A DNA stretch of 64,000 nt from Mesomycoplasma hyopneumoniae J (GCF_000008205.1 NC_007295.1:744001-808000), one strand, 5' to 3'; positions 43,406 through 54,447 are shown, numbered from the stretch's first letter. Made by a program: numbers and translations. The notes: generated by a model not told the origin, from the letters alone.

Positions 43406-43445
43406 AATAAAAAATCCGGACTATTTTTGTTCCGGATTTTTTATT
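43406..43445 (+). terminator. Hairpin between binding protein and ABC ATPase genes
   Basis: Perfect 15-bp stem (43406-43420 with 43431-43445, TCCGGA core) with a 10-nt loop and T-rich 3' arm. As an intra-operon terminator it would lower expression of the membrane components relative to the lipoprotein. Confidence 0.85.
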
Positions 43446-43466
43446 TTTGTGTTACTATTTAATATA

Positions 43467-44981
43467 ATGATAAATCAGGATTATGCAATTGAATTTATTC
43501 AAGTCTCGAAAAAATTTGGCAGTTTTTATGCCAATTACAAAATAGATTTTAAGATTAAAAAAAACACAATTCATGCTCTAATTGGCGAGAATGGTGCTGG
43601 AAAATCGACACTTATGTCAACACTTTTTGGAATTTATACCCCTGATGAGGGCCAAATTAGAGTCAATGGTAGGCAATCTTTTATTGATAATCCAAATCGC
43701 GCAGCAGATTTTGGAATCGGTATGGTTCACCAACATTTTAAACTTGTTGATGCATATACTAATTTTGAAAACATTATTTTAGGTCAAGAATTTAGTCATT
43801 ATGGCATTATCAACCGTGAAACTGCAAGGCAAAAAATCAAAATTTTACAAGAAAAATACAATATTTCCTTCGATTTAGATCAAAAAACCGGTGATGCCTC
43901 TGTTGTTATTAAGCAAAAAATTGAAATTATAAAAATTTTATACCGTGATTCAGATATTTTAATTTTTGATGAACCAACTGCAATTTTATCACCACAGGAA
44001 ATTGACTCATTTTTAGAAATTCTGAAATTTTTTGTCAAAAATGGGAAAACTATCATTTTTATTTCGCATAAATTATTAGAAATTAAAGAAGTTGCAAATT
44101 CGGCCACTGTTTTACGGGCAGGAAAAGTCGTTGCTAATTTTGAAAGTCTTGAAAATGTTACAATCACGGAAATGGCAGCGGCAATGGTGGGAAAAACTGT
44201 TGTTGAATCAAAAAATACTAGTGAATGCCACTTTGGCCAATTAGGCTTAAAAATTGAAGGTCTTTCTGCTAAAACTGATAAGGAAATCGTTGATTTAGAC
44301 CTTGAAATTCACAAAGGCGAAATTCTTGCAATTGCTGGAATTGAAGGAAATGGTCAGTTAGAACTAGAACTTGCTCTTTCCGGTCTTATAGCCTCAAAAG
44401 GAAAAATTCTTGTCTATGATAATGAAAATAAGCCTATAAATCTTGAAAATTTAGGACCGTTAGCCCGTTTTGGTCTAATTTCTTATGTACCCAGTGATCG
44501 TCATAAATATGCAATCGTCCTTGATCTACCAAACCTAGATAATTCAATTATTAGAAATTTACGAAACGAAAATTTTGTTAAAAAAACGTATATCAAATCA
44601 CAAAAAGTGCAAGAATTATATGCAGAAATTCTCAAGAACTTTGATGTCCGCGGTGATTTAATTGGCTCAAGAAATTCTAGACTTTTATCAGGAGGAAATC
44701 AACAAAAATTTGTCTTAGGACGCGAAATTCTAACTCCCCATGAAGTACTTTTAATTGTTCAGCCAACCCGAGGACTAGATATTGGTGCAATTAATCTCGT
44801 CCACCAAATTATTTTAGACCAAAAACAGAAAAATAAAGCAATTTTACTAATTTCTTATGAACTTGATGAAGTTTTAGCGCTTGCGGATACAATTTGTGTA
44901 CTCAATAAAGGCCGAATTTCCAAAAAATTTATGCGCACTGAAATTGATCGCTATAAAATTGGGCAACTAATGGGGGAGTAA
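43467..44981 (+). CDS. ABC transporter ATP-binding protein (two nucleotide-binding domains)
   Basis: Energy component of the BMP-type nucleoside/sugar importer (RbsA/NupA architecture). The 504-aa product has domain 1 with Walker A GENGAGKST (residues 37-45) and Walker B ILIFDEPTA. Its signature is degraded (ASVVIKQKIEI). Domain 2 has GIEGNGQLE in place of Walker A, a complete signature LSGGNQQKFVLGREI and VQPTRGLD as a Walker B variant. Such asymmetry is usual in this family. I chose ATG at 43467 from domain length; an in-frame GTG at 43449 is possible. A TATAAT box at 43463-43468 overlaps the chosen ATG and cannot serve it, so expression probably comes from terminator read-through. Confidence 0.92.
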   Translation: MINQDYAIEFIQVSKKFGSFYANYKIDFKIKKNTIHALIGENGAGKSTLMSTLFGIYTPDEGQIRVNGRQSFIDNPNRAADFGIGMVHQHFKLVDAYTNFENIILGQEFSHYGIINRETARQKIKILQEKYNISFDLDQKTGDASVVIKQKIEIIKILYRDSDILIFDEPTAILSPQEIDSFLEILKFFVKNGKTIIFISHKLLEIKEVANSATVLRAGKVVANFESLENVTITEMAAAMVGKTVVESKNTSECHFGQLGLKIEGLSAKTDKEIVDLDLEIHKGEILAIAGIEGNGQLELELALSGLIASKGKILVYDNENKPINLENLGPLARFGLISYVPSDRHKYAIVLDLPNLDNSIIRNLRNENFVKKTYIKSQKVQELYAEILKNFDVRGDLIGSRNSRLLSGGNQQKFVLGREILTPHEVLLIVQPTRGLDIGAINLVHQIILDQKQKNKAILLISYELDEVLALADTICVLNKGRISKKFMRTEIDRYKIGQLMGE

Positions 44982-44983
44982 AA

Positions 44984-46696
44984 ATGATGAAAAATTTAGT
45001 TAATCCGCTGCAATTTTTTTTCAAAAAAATTGACAAAATTAGTCTAAAAAGTTCTTCAGAAAAGATTTTTTCGACTCTTTGGGCGATTTTTTTCGGAATT
45101 TTAATGTCATTTATTTTTATTCGCGCCTTCGGCTATAACCCTTTTAAAGTTTATTATACAATGTTTTTTAAAATTGCTTTTGCTAAAAATCAGATTCGAA
45201 ATCTGCTTTTGACAAGCTCAATTTTCATTTTTGCCAGTATTGCAATTGCGATTCCTTTTAAAGCTGGACTTTTTAATATTGGTGCGCCCAGTCAAATGAT
45301 GATTTCAGGGGCTATTTCTTTGCTAGTTTTCTTGAATTTAACCTCAATAAATATTTATTTACGTTTGTTTTTAGGTGCTTTTTTGGGAATAATGGCAAGT
45401 GGAATTCTTGGTTTTTTAGTTGGAATTTTAAAATCCTTTCTGCGAATTAATGAAGTTATTTCGACTATCTTATTAAATTGAATTATTTATTATATAATAA
45501 AATTTTTGCTAACTTCAACTAATTTAGATATCGGTTTTATCTCAAATTCACCACTTACAAGTAAATCAATTAGTGAGACAAGTTTTCTGACTTCAATTTT
45601 TCTAACAAGAAATTTTGCGGTAATAATGTTATTTTTAGGACTTATTTTTGCTTTTTTAATCTGATTTATTATGCAGAAAACAACAATTGGGCTTAGAATA
45701 AAAATTACTGGACAAAATAAAAATGTTGCATCTTATGCTGGAATTAATAATAAAATTATGACTATTTCAGTAATGAGCTTTTCAGGAGTAATCGCAGGAA
45801 TTGCTGGATTTATTTGGTATATTTTTTATAAACGATCTTTTACACTTAGTAGCGGGATGCCCCGTGAAGGTTTTGATGCCATTTTGGTGACACTTCTAGC
45901 CTTTAATTCGCCTTTTGGGATAATCCCTACCTCCTTTTTTTATTCAACACTTTCAATCGGCGCCAGCGCCCTTGAGTCACACTCAATTCGTTTAAATCAG
46001 GATACAATGCAAATTGTGATTGGAATTATTATTTATTTATCAGCAATTTCAGTTGTTTTTGTTAATTTTCAGCCAATAAAGTGAATTTTAAATTTCTACT
46101 TTTTATTAAGTTCGCGGCAATTTTTTGGACCGAAAACAGTAAAATTTCGCTCATTAAAATTAGAAAAATCTAAGTTTAGTTGGTTAAATTTAGTTGGTCT
46201 AAAAAAAATTGCTCCCGAAAAAATTGAGGAAATTAACTATGAAATTAATAATTTAGAAAGTCGGCGAATTCAATATTTAGATTGATTTTTAAATGATAAA
46301 ATAAATATTTTACATATTTATTTTAATATTCAAAAAATTAATATAAAATTATATTTTTTGAAAAAACAAACACTAAAAATAAAAAACCATCATAATGTTT
46401 TAATTTGGAAAAAAATTAAAAAAGATATTAAAAATAATTTTGGCATTAATTCAAATTTTAGAAATAAAACTTTAGAGGAAAAATTAGCATTTTTTGAACA
46501 AGTTGGTGAGAAAAAAAGATATGCAAATCAAAAACTAAATTCTTTAGGTTATTATGATCTAAAAAATAATCGAAACACCTTTAGACAGCAATTTATCGAG
46601 CAACATTTACAATTTAAAAGTCTAAAATCAGAAATTATTAGTAATTTTAGAATAGAAAAAAAACAAAAATCTGAAAAAAACAAGGAAAAAAAATAA
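44984..46696 (+). CDS. ABC transporter permease with long C-terminal cytoplasmic tail
   Basis: First membrane subunit of the nucleoside-type importer (branched-chain amino acid/sugar permease family). Eight to ten hydrophobic segments span residues 25-365, with the family loop AGLFNIGAPSQMMISGA near residues 92-108, LRINEVISTILLNW and IGLRIKITGQNKNVASYAGIN. After about residue 370 a 200-residue hydrophilic, Lys/Asn/Glu-rich region follows, absent from ordinary permeases. The frame is continuous with TGA as Trp. It starts 2 nt after the ATPase stop and overlaps the next permease by one base (TAATG). Confidence 0.9.
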
Positions 46697-47607
46697 TGAC
46701 TATAGATACAATTATCCCCATTTTAACGCTCTTTTTTCTATTTTTTTCAATAATAACTACCGGCTCAATTGCTGGATTATATAGTGAAAAAGCAGGAATT
46801 GTCAATATTGCAATTAACGGAATTATGATTATTGGAGCAACAACTTATGGTCTTTTTTCAATTTTAATCGGGATTCCAAATATGGCAATGCAATTATTAC
46901 TGATTCCACTTGCTGCACTTTTTTCGGGGCTTTTTGCACTCTTACATGGGTTTATCACAATAAAATTAAAGGGAAATCATATAATTTCTGGGGTAGCCCT
47001 TAATATTCTAGCACCAGCAGTCTCCTTTGTTTTATTAAAAATTTATGGTAAAAGTAACCGTTTTGAATCAGTTGTAAACGAACTTGCTTTTGGACAGAAC
47101 AAGGAATTTCTTAATATTTTTTCACTTAAATTATTTATTTTAATTGGTATAATTGTTATCACCTGATTTATTTTTTCAAAAACAAAATTAGGACTACGGA
47201 TTTCCGCTGTTGGTGAAAATCCACATGCCGCAGCCGCTGCAGGAATTAATGTTGATAAACTTAAATGATTAGGAGTTTTTCTATCAGGAATAATCGGCGG
47301 AATTGCGGGGGCTTTTTATTTCCAGTATGCCGGATCAACTTTTCGGGGAAATGTTCAAGGTTTGGGATTTTTATCACTAACAATTTTGATTATGGGCCGC
47401 TGAAAAATTATATTTATTGTAATTTCAGGGCTGATTTTCCCATTTTTATACACTTTATCAATAAATTTAGCCGGAAATTTCGGGAATTTCCTCCCAATTG
47501 TTGAAGCTGCGCCATATCTTTTTACAATCATTTTACTTGCTCTAAGTTCGAAAAAAGATTTAGCCCCAAAAGCACTTGGAATTCCTTATGATAAATCACT
47601 AAAATAA
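46696..47607 (+). CDS. ABC transporter permease
   Basis: Second membrane subunit of the same importer; 303 aa with about nine membrane segments. Family motifs: EKAGIVNIAINGIMIIGA (residues 32-49), LKGNHIISGVALNI, and LGLRISAVGENPHAAAAAGINVDKLKW, the cytoplasmic coupling loop. It ends KKDLAPKALGIPYDKSL, as usual for this family. Start overlaps the previous stop (TAATG). TGA is read as Trp. Confidence 0.93.
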
Positions 47608-47665
47608 ATACACGAAGAAAAAAATCTAATGAAAAGGGACCTAATTTAGGTTTAAGAGTTATTTT

Positions 47666-48257
<592 letters not shown>

Positions 48258-48273
48258 TTTTTCCCCGCGTAAT

Positions 48274-48284
48274 TATGGTATAAT
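48274..48284 (+). promoter_or_regulatory. Extended -10 promoter of tRNA-Gly
   Basis: TATGGTATAAT, identical to the 5S and GH13 promoters, 14 nt before the tRNA. Confidence 0.75.
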
Positions 48285-48298
48285 TATTTTTTGCATAC

Positions 48299-48372
48299 GC
48301 AAGTGTAGTTTAATGGTAGAACTTCAGCCTTCCAAGCTGACTGTGAGGGTTCGATTCCCTTCACTTGCTCCA
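48299..48372 (+). tRNA. tRNA-Gly (anticodon UCC)
   Basis: 74 nt including encoded CCA. The acceptor stem pairs GCAAGTG (48299-48305) with CACTTGC (48362-48368), discriminator T. The D-loop has TAATGGTAGA, the anticodon arm CAGCC-TTCCAA-GCTG gives TCC, and the T-arm is GAGGGTTCGATTCCCTTC. A UCC wobble anticodon can read all four GGN codons in a minimal tRNA set. Confidence 0.95.
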
Positions 48373-48389
48373 TATCTTTTTGACCACTT

Positions 48390-48437
48390 AATCCTTTTTT
48401 GAAAAAATATATTGAATTATTTTTTCAAAAAAGGATT
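48390..48437 (+). terminator. Hairpin terminator after tRNA-Gly
   Basis: A perfect 19-bp stem (48390-48408 with 48419-48437, AATCC/GGATT ends) and a 10-nt loop, symmetric enough to work on both strands. It lies 31 nt before the ptsH ATG, so ptsH transcription must start in or after it, or read through. Confidence 0.8.
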
Positions 48438-48468
48438 TATTTAATATTTTTAAATACAAAGGAGAAGA

Positions 48469-48738
48469 ATGGTATCATTTTCTGCAGTTGTAATTGATAA
48501 ATTAGGTTTCCATGCCCGCCCAGCTTCAAAAGTTGCCAAATTAGCAAGTGAGTTTAAATCTGAAGTTAAAATTTTTAATGGTGAAAAATCAGGGAATGCA
48601 AAGTCAATTATGAACATAATGGCATTAGGAATTAAATCTGGAACTGAATTTCGCATTGAAATTACCGGTGAAGATGAAAATGAAGCAGTTAAAGCAATTA
48701 AAAATTTAATAATTGAAGAAAAACTAATTCTTGAGTAG
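48469..48738 (+). CDS. ptsH: PTS phosphocarrier protein HPr
   Basis: General PTS carrier that passes phosphate from enzyme I to the EIIA proteins. The 89-aa product has His15 in GFHARPAS and the regulatory Ser46 in KSIMNIMALG, the site used by HPr kinase in Firmicutes and Mycoplasma pneumoniae. A GGAG ribosome binding site precedes ATG. The gene for enzyme I is not next to it. EIIA follows 218 nt downstream after two overlapping hairpins. Confidence 0.97.
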   Translation: MVSFSAVVIDKLGFHARPASKVAKLASEFKSEVKIFNGEKSGNAKSIMNIMALGIKSGTEFRIEITGEDENEAVKAIKNLIIEEKLILE

Positions 48739-48772
48739 CTAAAATAAATAAATTTTTTCTTAATTCTTCCAA

Positions 48773-48802
48773 AAAAAACCCGTAATAAATGACGGGTTTT
48801 TT
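48773..48802 (+). terminator. Terminator after ptsH (first of two overlapping hairpins)
   Basis: An 11-bp stem with core CCCGT/ACGGG (48773-48783 with 48792-48802), 8-nt loop and T run. Its final six T also form the start of the next hairpin's 5' arm. Confidence 0.85.
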
Positions 48803-48850
48803 CTTTTTCTCCATAATCTTTTATTATTAATTATGGAGAAAAAGAAAAAA
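48797..48850 (+). terminator. Second large hairpin overlapping the ptsH terminator
   Basis: A perfect 21-bp stem pairs 48797-48817 with 48830-48850 (CTCCATAAT/ATTATGGAG core), loop 12 nt. It shares 48797-48802 with the terminator, so both cannot form completely at once. It could be a reverse-strand terminator, an RNA-stability element, or part of a switch. Confidence 0.6.
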
Positions 48851-48955
48851 ATTATAAAAAAATATAATTTTTAAACTAAACAACAAAAAAATTAAAAAAT
48901 AATGTAAAATTTAAGGAAATAAGTTTATTACTTATGCTTAAATTTAGGAGGAAAA

Positions 48956-49552
48956 ATGGGTTTTTGTTTTAAAGGTTTATTTAGTAGAACAACAAAGAAA
49001 TGTTGTAAAAATTGTAAATGCAAACAAAATAACAACTGTAAATGCGAATATGAAGCTTGTGAATACAATACAGCTGAGCAAATTTTTGCTCCTTCAACAG
49101 GAAAATTGATTAAACTTTCTAGGGTAAAAGATGGTATATTTTCTAAGGAAATGCTAGGGAAAGGATTCGCAGTCCAGGTAGGAAATACCGGAAAAAAGGA
49201 CATTTTTGCTCCAATTTCTGGAAAAGTTAATATGGTTTTTCCCACAAAACATGCCCTTGGCTTTGCATCTTTAGATAATAAGACACAAATTCTTCTACAT
49301 CTTGGAATCGATACAGTTGAACTTGAAGGAAAAGGAATTGAAATTTTTGTTAAACTTAATCAAAAAATTCAAGCTGGCGATAAGATTGCCGCTGTTAATC
49401 TTGATTATCTAATTAAATCAGGAATTACTAACACTGATATTATTGTTATTGTCCTTAATGAATCAGAATACAACAACTTTAAATTTCTAACTTCTCCACA
49501 GCGAGAAATCGACACTATTCCATTTTTAGTTGGAACAAGTAGTAAATCCTAA
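48956..49552 (+). CDS. crr: PTS glucose-type EIIA with cysteine-rich N-terminal extension
   Basis: Phosphocarrier that takes phosphate from HPr and passes it to an EIIB. Residues 40-198 are a complete EIIA-Glc domain: IFAPSTGKLIKLS, FAPISGKV, KHALGFAS with the first active-site His, and ILLHLGIDTVEL with the phosphorylated His. The first 35 residues are unusual: eight cysteines (positions 4, 16, 17, 20, 22, 28, 30, 35) among Lys and Asn, which looks like a metal-binding or acylated segment. The start is firm (AGGAGG 5 nt upstream of ATG). It is likely the EIIA partner for the EIIC permease at the window start. Confidence 0.93.
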   Translation: MGFCFKGLFSRTTKKCCKNCKCKQNNNCKCEYEACEYNTAEQIFAPSTGKLIKLSRVKDGIFSKEMLGKGFAVQVGNTGKKDIFAPISGKVNMVFPTKHALGFASLDNKTQILLHLGIDTVELEGKGIEIFVKLNQKIQAGDKIAAVNLDYLIKSGITNTDIIVIVLNESEYNNFKFLTSPQREIDTIPFLVGTSSKS

Positions 49553-49621
49553 GAACAATTTGATTTATGCCTTTTATTTCTTAAGTATGGCTAATTATAC
49601 ACTAATTTTTTTATTCCAAAC

Positions 49622-49642
49622 TTTTTTTTTTTTTTTTTTTTA
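49622..49642 (+). repeat. T21 homopolymer
   Basis: Twenty-one T, 19 nt upstream of the tiny frame at 49662. The arrangement imitates the poly-T/poly-A tracts before A1 and MIB. Confidence 0.8.
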
Positions 49643-49661
49643 CGGAAAAGAACAATAATTA

Positions 49662-49694
49662 TGAAAAAAATAAGAACTAAAATTTTAACTTAGA
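49662..49694 (+). pseudogene. Ten-codon frame, possible stump of a deleted surface-protein gene
   Basis: Reads MKKIRTKILT and then stops; basic start like the signal peptides of the surface proteins in this window, behind a T21 tract and before a terminator. It has no body and may be chance. Confidence 0.2.
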
Positions 49695-49697
49695 AAT

Positions 49698-49727
49698 AAA
49701 AAACACTATAAATTTATAGTGTTTTTT
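49698..49727. terminator. Bidirectional palindromic terminator between EIIA and MIP genes
   Basis: A perfect 30-bp palindrome (15 bp per arm, CACTATAAA/TTTATAGTG core) with A run on the left and T run on the right. It suits termination of the rightward EIIA transcript and of the leftward MIB-MIP transcript. Confidence 0.85.
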
Positions 49728-49880
49728 ATAAAAATATAGTTATAATTGGTTTTAAAATTTTTTATTATTTTTTAAATATAGTGCTAGAAATTTAAAATTT
49801 ATTTTAAAAAGTTAAAAATACTTATAAGGCAAAAAATAAAAATTATCACATAAATTCAAAGACATTTTGATATTATTAGA

Positions 49881-52337
49881 TTATTTTCAGTCGCCAAAAA
49901 CATCAACTTTGTTGATATCGCCAAAACCATTAGGAAATAAATAAGTTTTTATATTTTTCCCTTTATAAAGTTGTTGCATCGCTTGGAAGTAAGATTTTCT
50001 TTGATGCTTTGAACCATAAATTAGGTCGTATTTTGGTAAAGAATATTTACCATAGTAACCATTATAATCATATCCATATGATCTTAAATTTAAAGTTAAA
50101 GCAGTTGAAGCAAGTCTGTCGTTTGCAAAAACAAGTGAATAAAGTTTATCATCTTTATAAACACCAGTTCCTGACATACCGGCTCCTGCGGTAAAATTAT
50201 CCAGCAAGGTTCCTAAACCTCAAAATAAATAAGGGGTTTCCTTGAAAGTTCGCGAGTGCTGATCGTATTTAGTTACCTTGATAAAACCTGAAGAAACATA
50301 AGCGTTTGAGATAAAAAGATCTGTTAGTCCGGGCTTATTTATAAAAGATCGATAAGATCTTGACCAAGAAAGATCGCCGCCATCTTTAAGTTTGGGATTT
50401 GATAAATCCCTGTTAAAATAAAGTTCATGATCCTTGTTAACATGGGGTGAAAGGCTATATTTTCGCGTATCTCAGGCTTGTTTATTTTGATATTCGTTTA
50501 AAGTTGAATTAAGTTCGCCTTCTGAGACTGGAAATCCGAGACCGTAAAACTGATTTGGAGCTAATTTTTCATATTCTTGTTCATTTAAAAGGTTAGTATC
50601 CGAGATAATTGTGCTTTGTTTTTGATTATTTTTTGCATCTTGGTGCTCCTTATATCAATCCCCTGTTATCAGTTTTGCTTGATCTTCATTATCAAAAGTT
50701 AGTTCCATAATTGCAAAATCAAGTATTTCTTCCATATTTTTATATTTTTCTTGCTCAGTGAAGTCCCCAGGTTTTTTTTCGAATACATTAGTCCCAAAAA
50801 CCACTGTTTTTACGTTAAGTTCAGCATTTTTTGGTACTTCTTGATTATTATTTAGTTTATCACTATAGATTTGGTAGTTATTACTTTGATCTAATTGTTT
50901 TCCGGCATTATGAAGATTACTTGATTTTGTTCGCACCGAAATTCTTATAGTATCATAATAAGCATCGCGACGACTTTCACCAGTTGTTGGCATTATATTA
51001 TTGAGGTCAACATCATTTTTTATCTTGGTTAGTACAAGCGATCAAGTATTATATTGTCGATTATAAGAATTATAAGCATCTTCATCACGGCCATAAATTG
51101 AATCAGGATGATAGTCATTTGCGACTAAAAGTCGGTTTAAAACATGAGCATTTGTGATAAAATATCAAGTAAGCGGATATTTTTGGCCATCCTCTTTTTT
51201 GTAATCGAGAATATTCATTGTCCCATGGAAACCTTTAGAAAAATGGACAATTTCTTTTGGATCTAAATATTCAGGTTCACCTTGGCCGCCATCAGGACGA
51301 AATTTTAGAAAATCTCCATTGACAATTTCAACACCAATTGAATTTTTTGTTAAATTTTTATATTCTTGATTTGGTAAAATCCGGGGAAGGCCGACTCTTC
51401 CAGGTCCACCTCTTAGTAGTTGGCCAGTTGCCTCATCGACATGAAGTGCCGGGGATGTATCTCCTTTTTGATGTTCTGGAATCTCGATACTAGTAATTTT
51501 ACCAGAAGAATCAAATTTTGGGACAACAAAAGTTCGATAAGCGGCATTATCATATAAAGGTTGGCCGGCCTTTTTAGCTTCTTGATTAAGTTGTGATTTT
51601 AGATTTTCGGGTAATTTTTTTGTTTTTCCATAAGGGTATTCAACTAAGCCATCTGGGTTTTCAAGACCGACGATTCTAGCCGGGCCGCCGCCAAATTTTT
51701 GAATAAAATACTTATATTCATGATCGGGGAAATCATATTTATATTGATCAGCAACAATTCGTTTGCCGTCTTTGATAATCGCTCAATTTTGGCCTTTAGG
51801 TGTAATTTCCTTTAATTTTTCATAATATTGATTAACTTTATCAGCTGGAATTTCTTGTTTTGGTTGCTCAGGTACCTCCTGTTTTTTCTCAATAGGTTTT
51901 AAAATATCATTAAAAGAACCAATAATTAACTTTGTTAAATGATCAATTTGATAATTTTGTTTTTCAAGTTGATAATCTAAAGATTTTTTTGTATTATCCC
52001 AGTCTCTCTGTTTGTTTTCAAGATCAGGATTTTTGAATAATTTTTCAAGATCAGCTCTAATTTCATCAAGTTTTTTACCAAAATTATGATAAGCTTGCTT
52101 AGAAGGCAAGTTTTCAAAATTTTGGTATTCGGAATTTAGTCGCGCTTTTAGTTCATCTCTAATTTTTTCAATATCTTTTTGATCTGTCTTTGGATTTGTT
52201 TTCTGGTTTGTTGTTGATAGATTTTCCTTGCTTGTTTGTTTAGAACAAGATCAAGATATTAGTGAAAAAGTAGTAAAAACAAGCCCAAAAAGTAAGAAAA
52301 ACTGCTTGTTTTTCATAGAAAAGTATTTTTTTTGCAT
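49881..52337 (-). CDS. mip: MIP-type immunoglobulin serine endopeptidase (DUF31 lipoprotein)
   Basis: Surface protease of the mycoplasma MIB-MIP system, which removes the VH domain from host IgG already captured by MIB. The product is 818 aa, with a signal peptide ending in SWSC (lipoprotein Cys near residue 31). A charged, helical region spans 40-180 and the DUF31 trypsin-like domain follows. A plausible catalytic triad is visible: His398 in FITNAHV, Asp540 in LDFAIMEL and Ser722 in GAGMSGTGV. I chose ATG at 52337 because GGGG lies 8 nt upstream; in-frame ATG 52316 lacks any ribosome binding site. It follows the MIB gene by 22 nt. TGA is read as Trp in many places. Antibody class and host specificity cannot be read from sequence. 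Confidence 0.85.
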
Positions 52338-52359
52338 AATTTACCCCAAAAAATTTAAA

Positions 52360-54447
52360 CTAGTTAACAAGGTCCGAATCTGAAGATTCTGCTACTTGTT
52401 TTCCTACAAAAACTTGAGCAGTCCCAATTGTTGGGCCAACTTTATTCTTAATTTCCTCGCTTTCAACATAAATCTGGGAAATTCCATTCCCTGAACCATT
52501 AGCAACTTCGATAAATTTTTGCAGCTGCGAAATTGCATCACCTTCGGGACTACCAGAAATATAAACGGGATAGCCATAAATTGATTGGCCATTTACTTTT
52601 ACAACGACTTTTGGACTCTCAAAGCCGCTGGCAAATCTCTCGGTAAATTGGGCACCATTTAGATCAGAAAATTTGAAATTTAGACGTTTAGAGCCAGAAT
52701 TTTGCCCTTTTATAATCAGTTTCTTGAATTTTAGCTGCCTAAATCCAGTATAATTTTCTTCAGCATATGGATCATCTTTTCAAGTTCTAACTTTATCATT
52801 AAAACTTTTATCAAGTTCATCAAATTTAATTCCTTTAAAAGTATTTACATCAGTTTCAGAAAAATCAAGTGTAGTAGGCCATCCACCTTTTCCACCGTGG
52901 GCCCCTTGAAAAACTCTTTGTTCAATTTTTGAATCAAAAACTATTTTTAGACCATCATTAATCTTGTCAATATTATCATTTTTTTCTCATCTTAGCCCAT
53001 CAAAAATAATTGAACCGCCAATTTTGCCCTGATTTGAGCCATAAGATGCTTGATTATTATAGTCAAAACTAATAAAATCAACATTTTTCAGCGCATTTGG
53101 GTTGATTTGCCAGTCATCATCTAGTGAATTTTTTTCTGTATAAATTGATAATTCTTTTAATTTTTTATTCTCAAGTCCACGAAGCGATCGAGTTGCGCCG
53201 GTATTATTTAGAAAAACTGATAAAGTTTTTATTTGCTCAGGGATTGCCTTGAAAATTTCTTCGGCATTCTGGAGCGAATGCGTTTCACCGATATTTTTGA
53301 TTCTTAAAGCTTGAACTTTGCTATCTTTTTGGGAGATTTTTGCCATTATCTCCTTAAATTTATCAAAAGCCTTATTATCATTTGCATCAAGTTCAATTAA
53401 TTTTAAAGGTTGTTTTTTACTTTTTTCCTCATTTTCATCATTTGGACTATATTCATAAACCTTAATTGAATTTGTATATTCACTGCCAATTTCAGAACTA
53501 AATTCTGAGCTTTTATTAGTTCTTGTCCAACCTGGAAAATTTCCATTCGAGATATCATAAGGTGAAAGCCCTCAATATCCGGGAGTATTAAAAGTTCGGC
53601 TTTGATTATGTTTTTTCATCCTGTTAATTACAGGATTTTTTGATTCATCTTCATATTCTCAGACATTCGTGGATTCTGTTGATGGCAAAAGTCCTTGACG
53701 AAGTCATTTTAATTCATCGGGACTAAAGGATGTTTTTTCTGGCCGTGATTTTAGCTGCTGAAGATACTGTTTTTCGCGATTAAGATTATATTTTGGCAGG
53801 TCAATATGGCGCTCGTAAGCTTCTTTTCATAGTTGTCTTCCTGCTGGTGAATTAGGAATTTTCCCCCTTACCCAGTCTTTGTCAAAATCTTCACGGTAAC
53901 GGCGTTCAATTTCTTGAACTTGCGCTTCCAAACGGCTAACACTTTCTTCATATTTTTTTATCTCAGCTTGAAGACCTTGCTTATAACGGTTTAACGCTTT
54001 TTCGATTAAAGAATAATCGAGCGATCCATAGTCGTCCTTTTTTTCTTCAGTTTTTTTGGGAATTTCACTTATAATTGGCGCTTCAATTTTCTCCTTAGGT
54101 ATTATTGCCGGAGGAGGCGGAGTTGGTTCTACTTTTTTAGGTGTTATGGTTATAATTGGTTTTATTTCCTCTTTTTTTTCTTCAGGAGGTTTGATTAGCT
54201 CGACTTTTTGTACTTGTTTTTTAAGTGGTTTAAACTCAGAATTTGTTACAGGGGAATAAAAACTTAGATCATTTGGATCGTTTTTAGCAACACTTGAGGG
54301 AGCTTTGGAATTATAACTAATCTGTGAATTAAAGCGAAAAAAATTACTAAACTGCGGATTCGCAAAAAAACTCATTCCGGCTGCAATTACAGCAACTGTA
54401 AGTCCACTCAGAACAATTTTCTTTCTTTTCGATAAATAAAACAGCAT
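52360..54447 (-). CDS. mib: MIB-type immunoglobulin-binding (Ig-blocking) surface protein
   Basis: Partner of MIP: binds antibody light chains and presents IgG for cleavage; related to protein M. The product is 695 aa. It has a basic start, a membrane anchor at residues 10-30, a Pro/Lys/Glu-rich linker (about 70-130), a coiled coil near 140-190, and then a large folded region with leucine-rich-repeat-like stretches (KVQALRIKNIGETHSL, then RSLRGLENKKLKELSIY). The conserved C-terminal part includes FASGFESPKVVVKVNG and ISGSPEGDAISQLQKFIE. AAAGGAG precedes ATG. An A19 tract sits in its promoter. The order MIB then MIP matches known systems. Identification rests on architecture, the C-terminal block and synteny. 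Confidence 0.85.

Larger units (their letters stand above)
49553..49880. other. Convergent gap between EIIA and MIP genes
   Basis: This 328-bp region holds a T21 run (49622-49642), a ten-codon frame (49662-49694), a perfect palindromic terminator (49698-49727) and AT-rich filler. No real gene is visible. Confidence 0.6.

Noticed and set aside
43463..43468. TATAAT as promoter of the ABC ATPase gene
   Set aside because: It overlaps the chosen ATG, so a transcript from it would start inside the gene.
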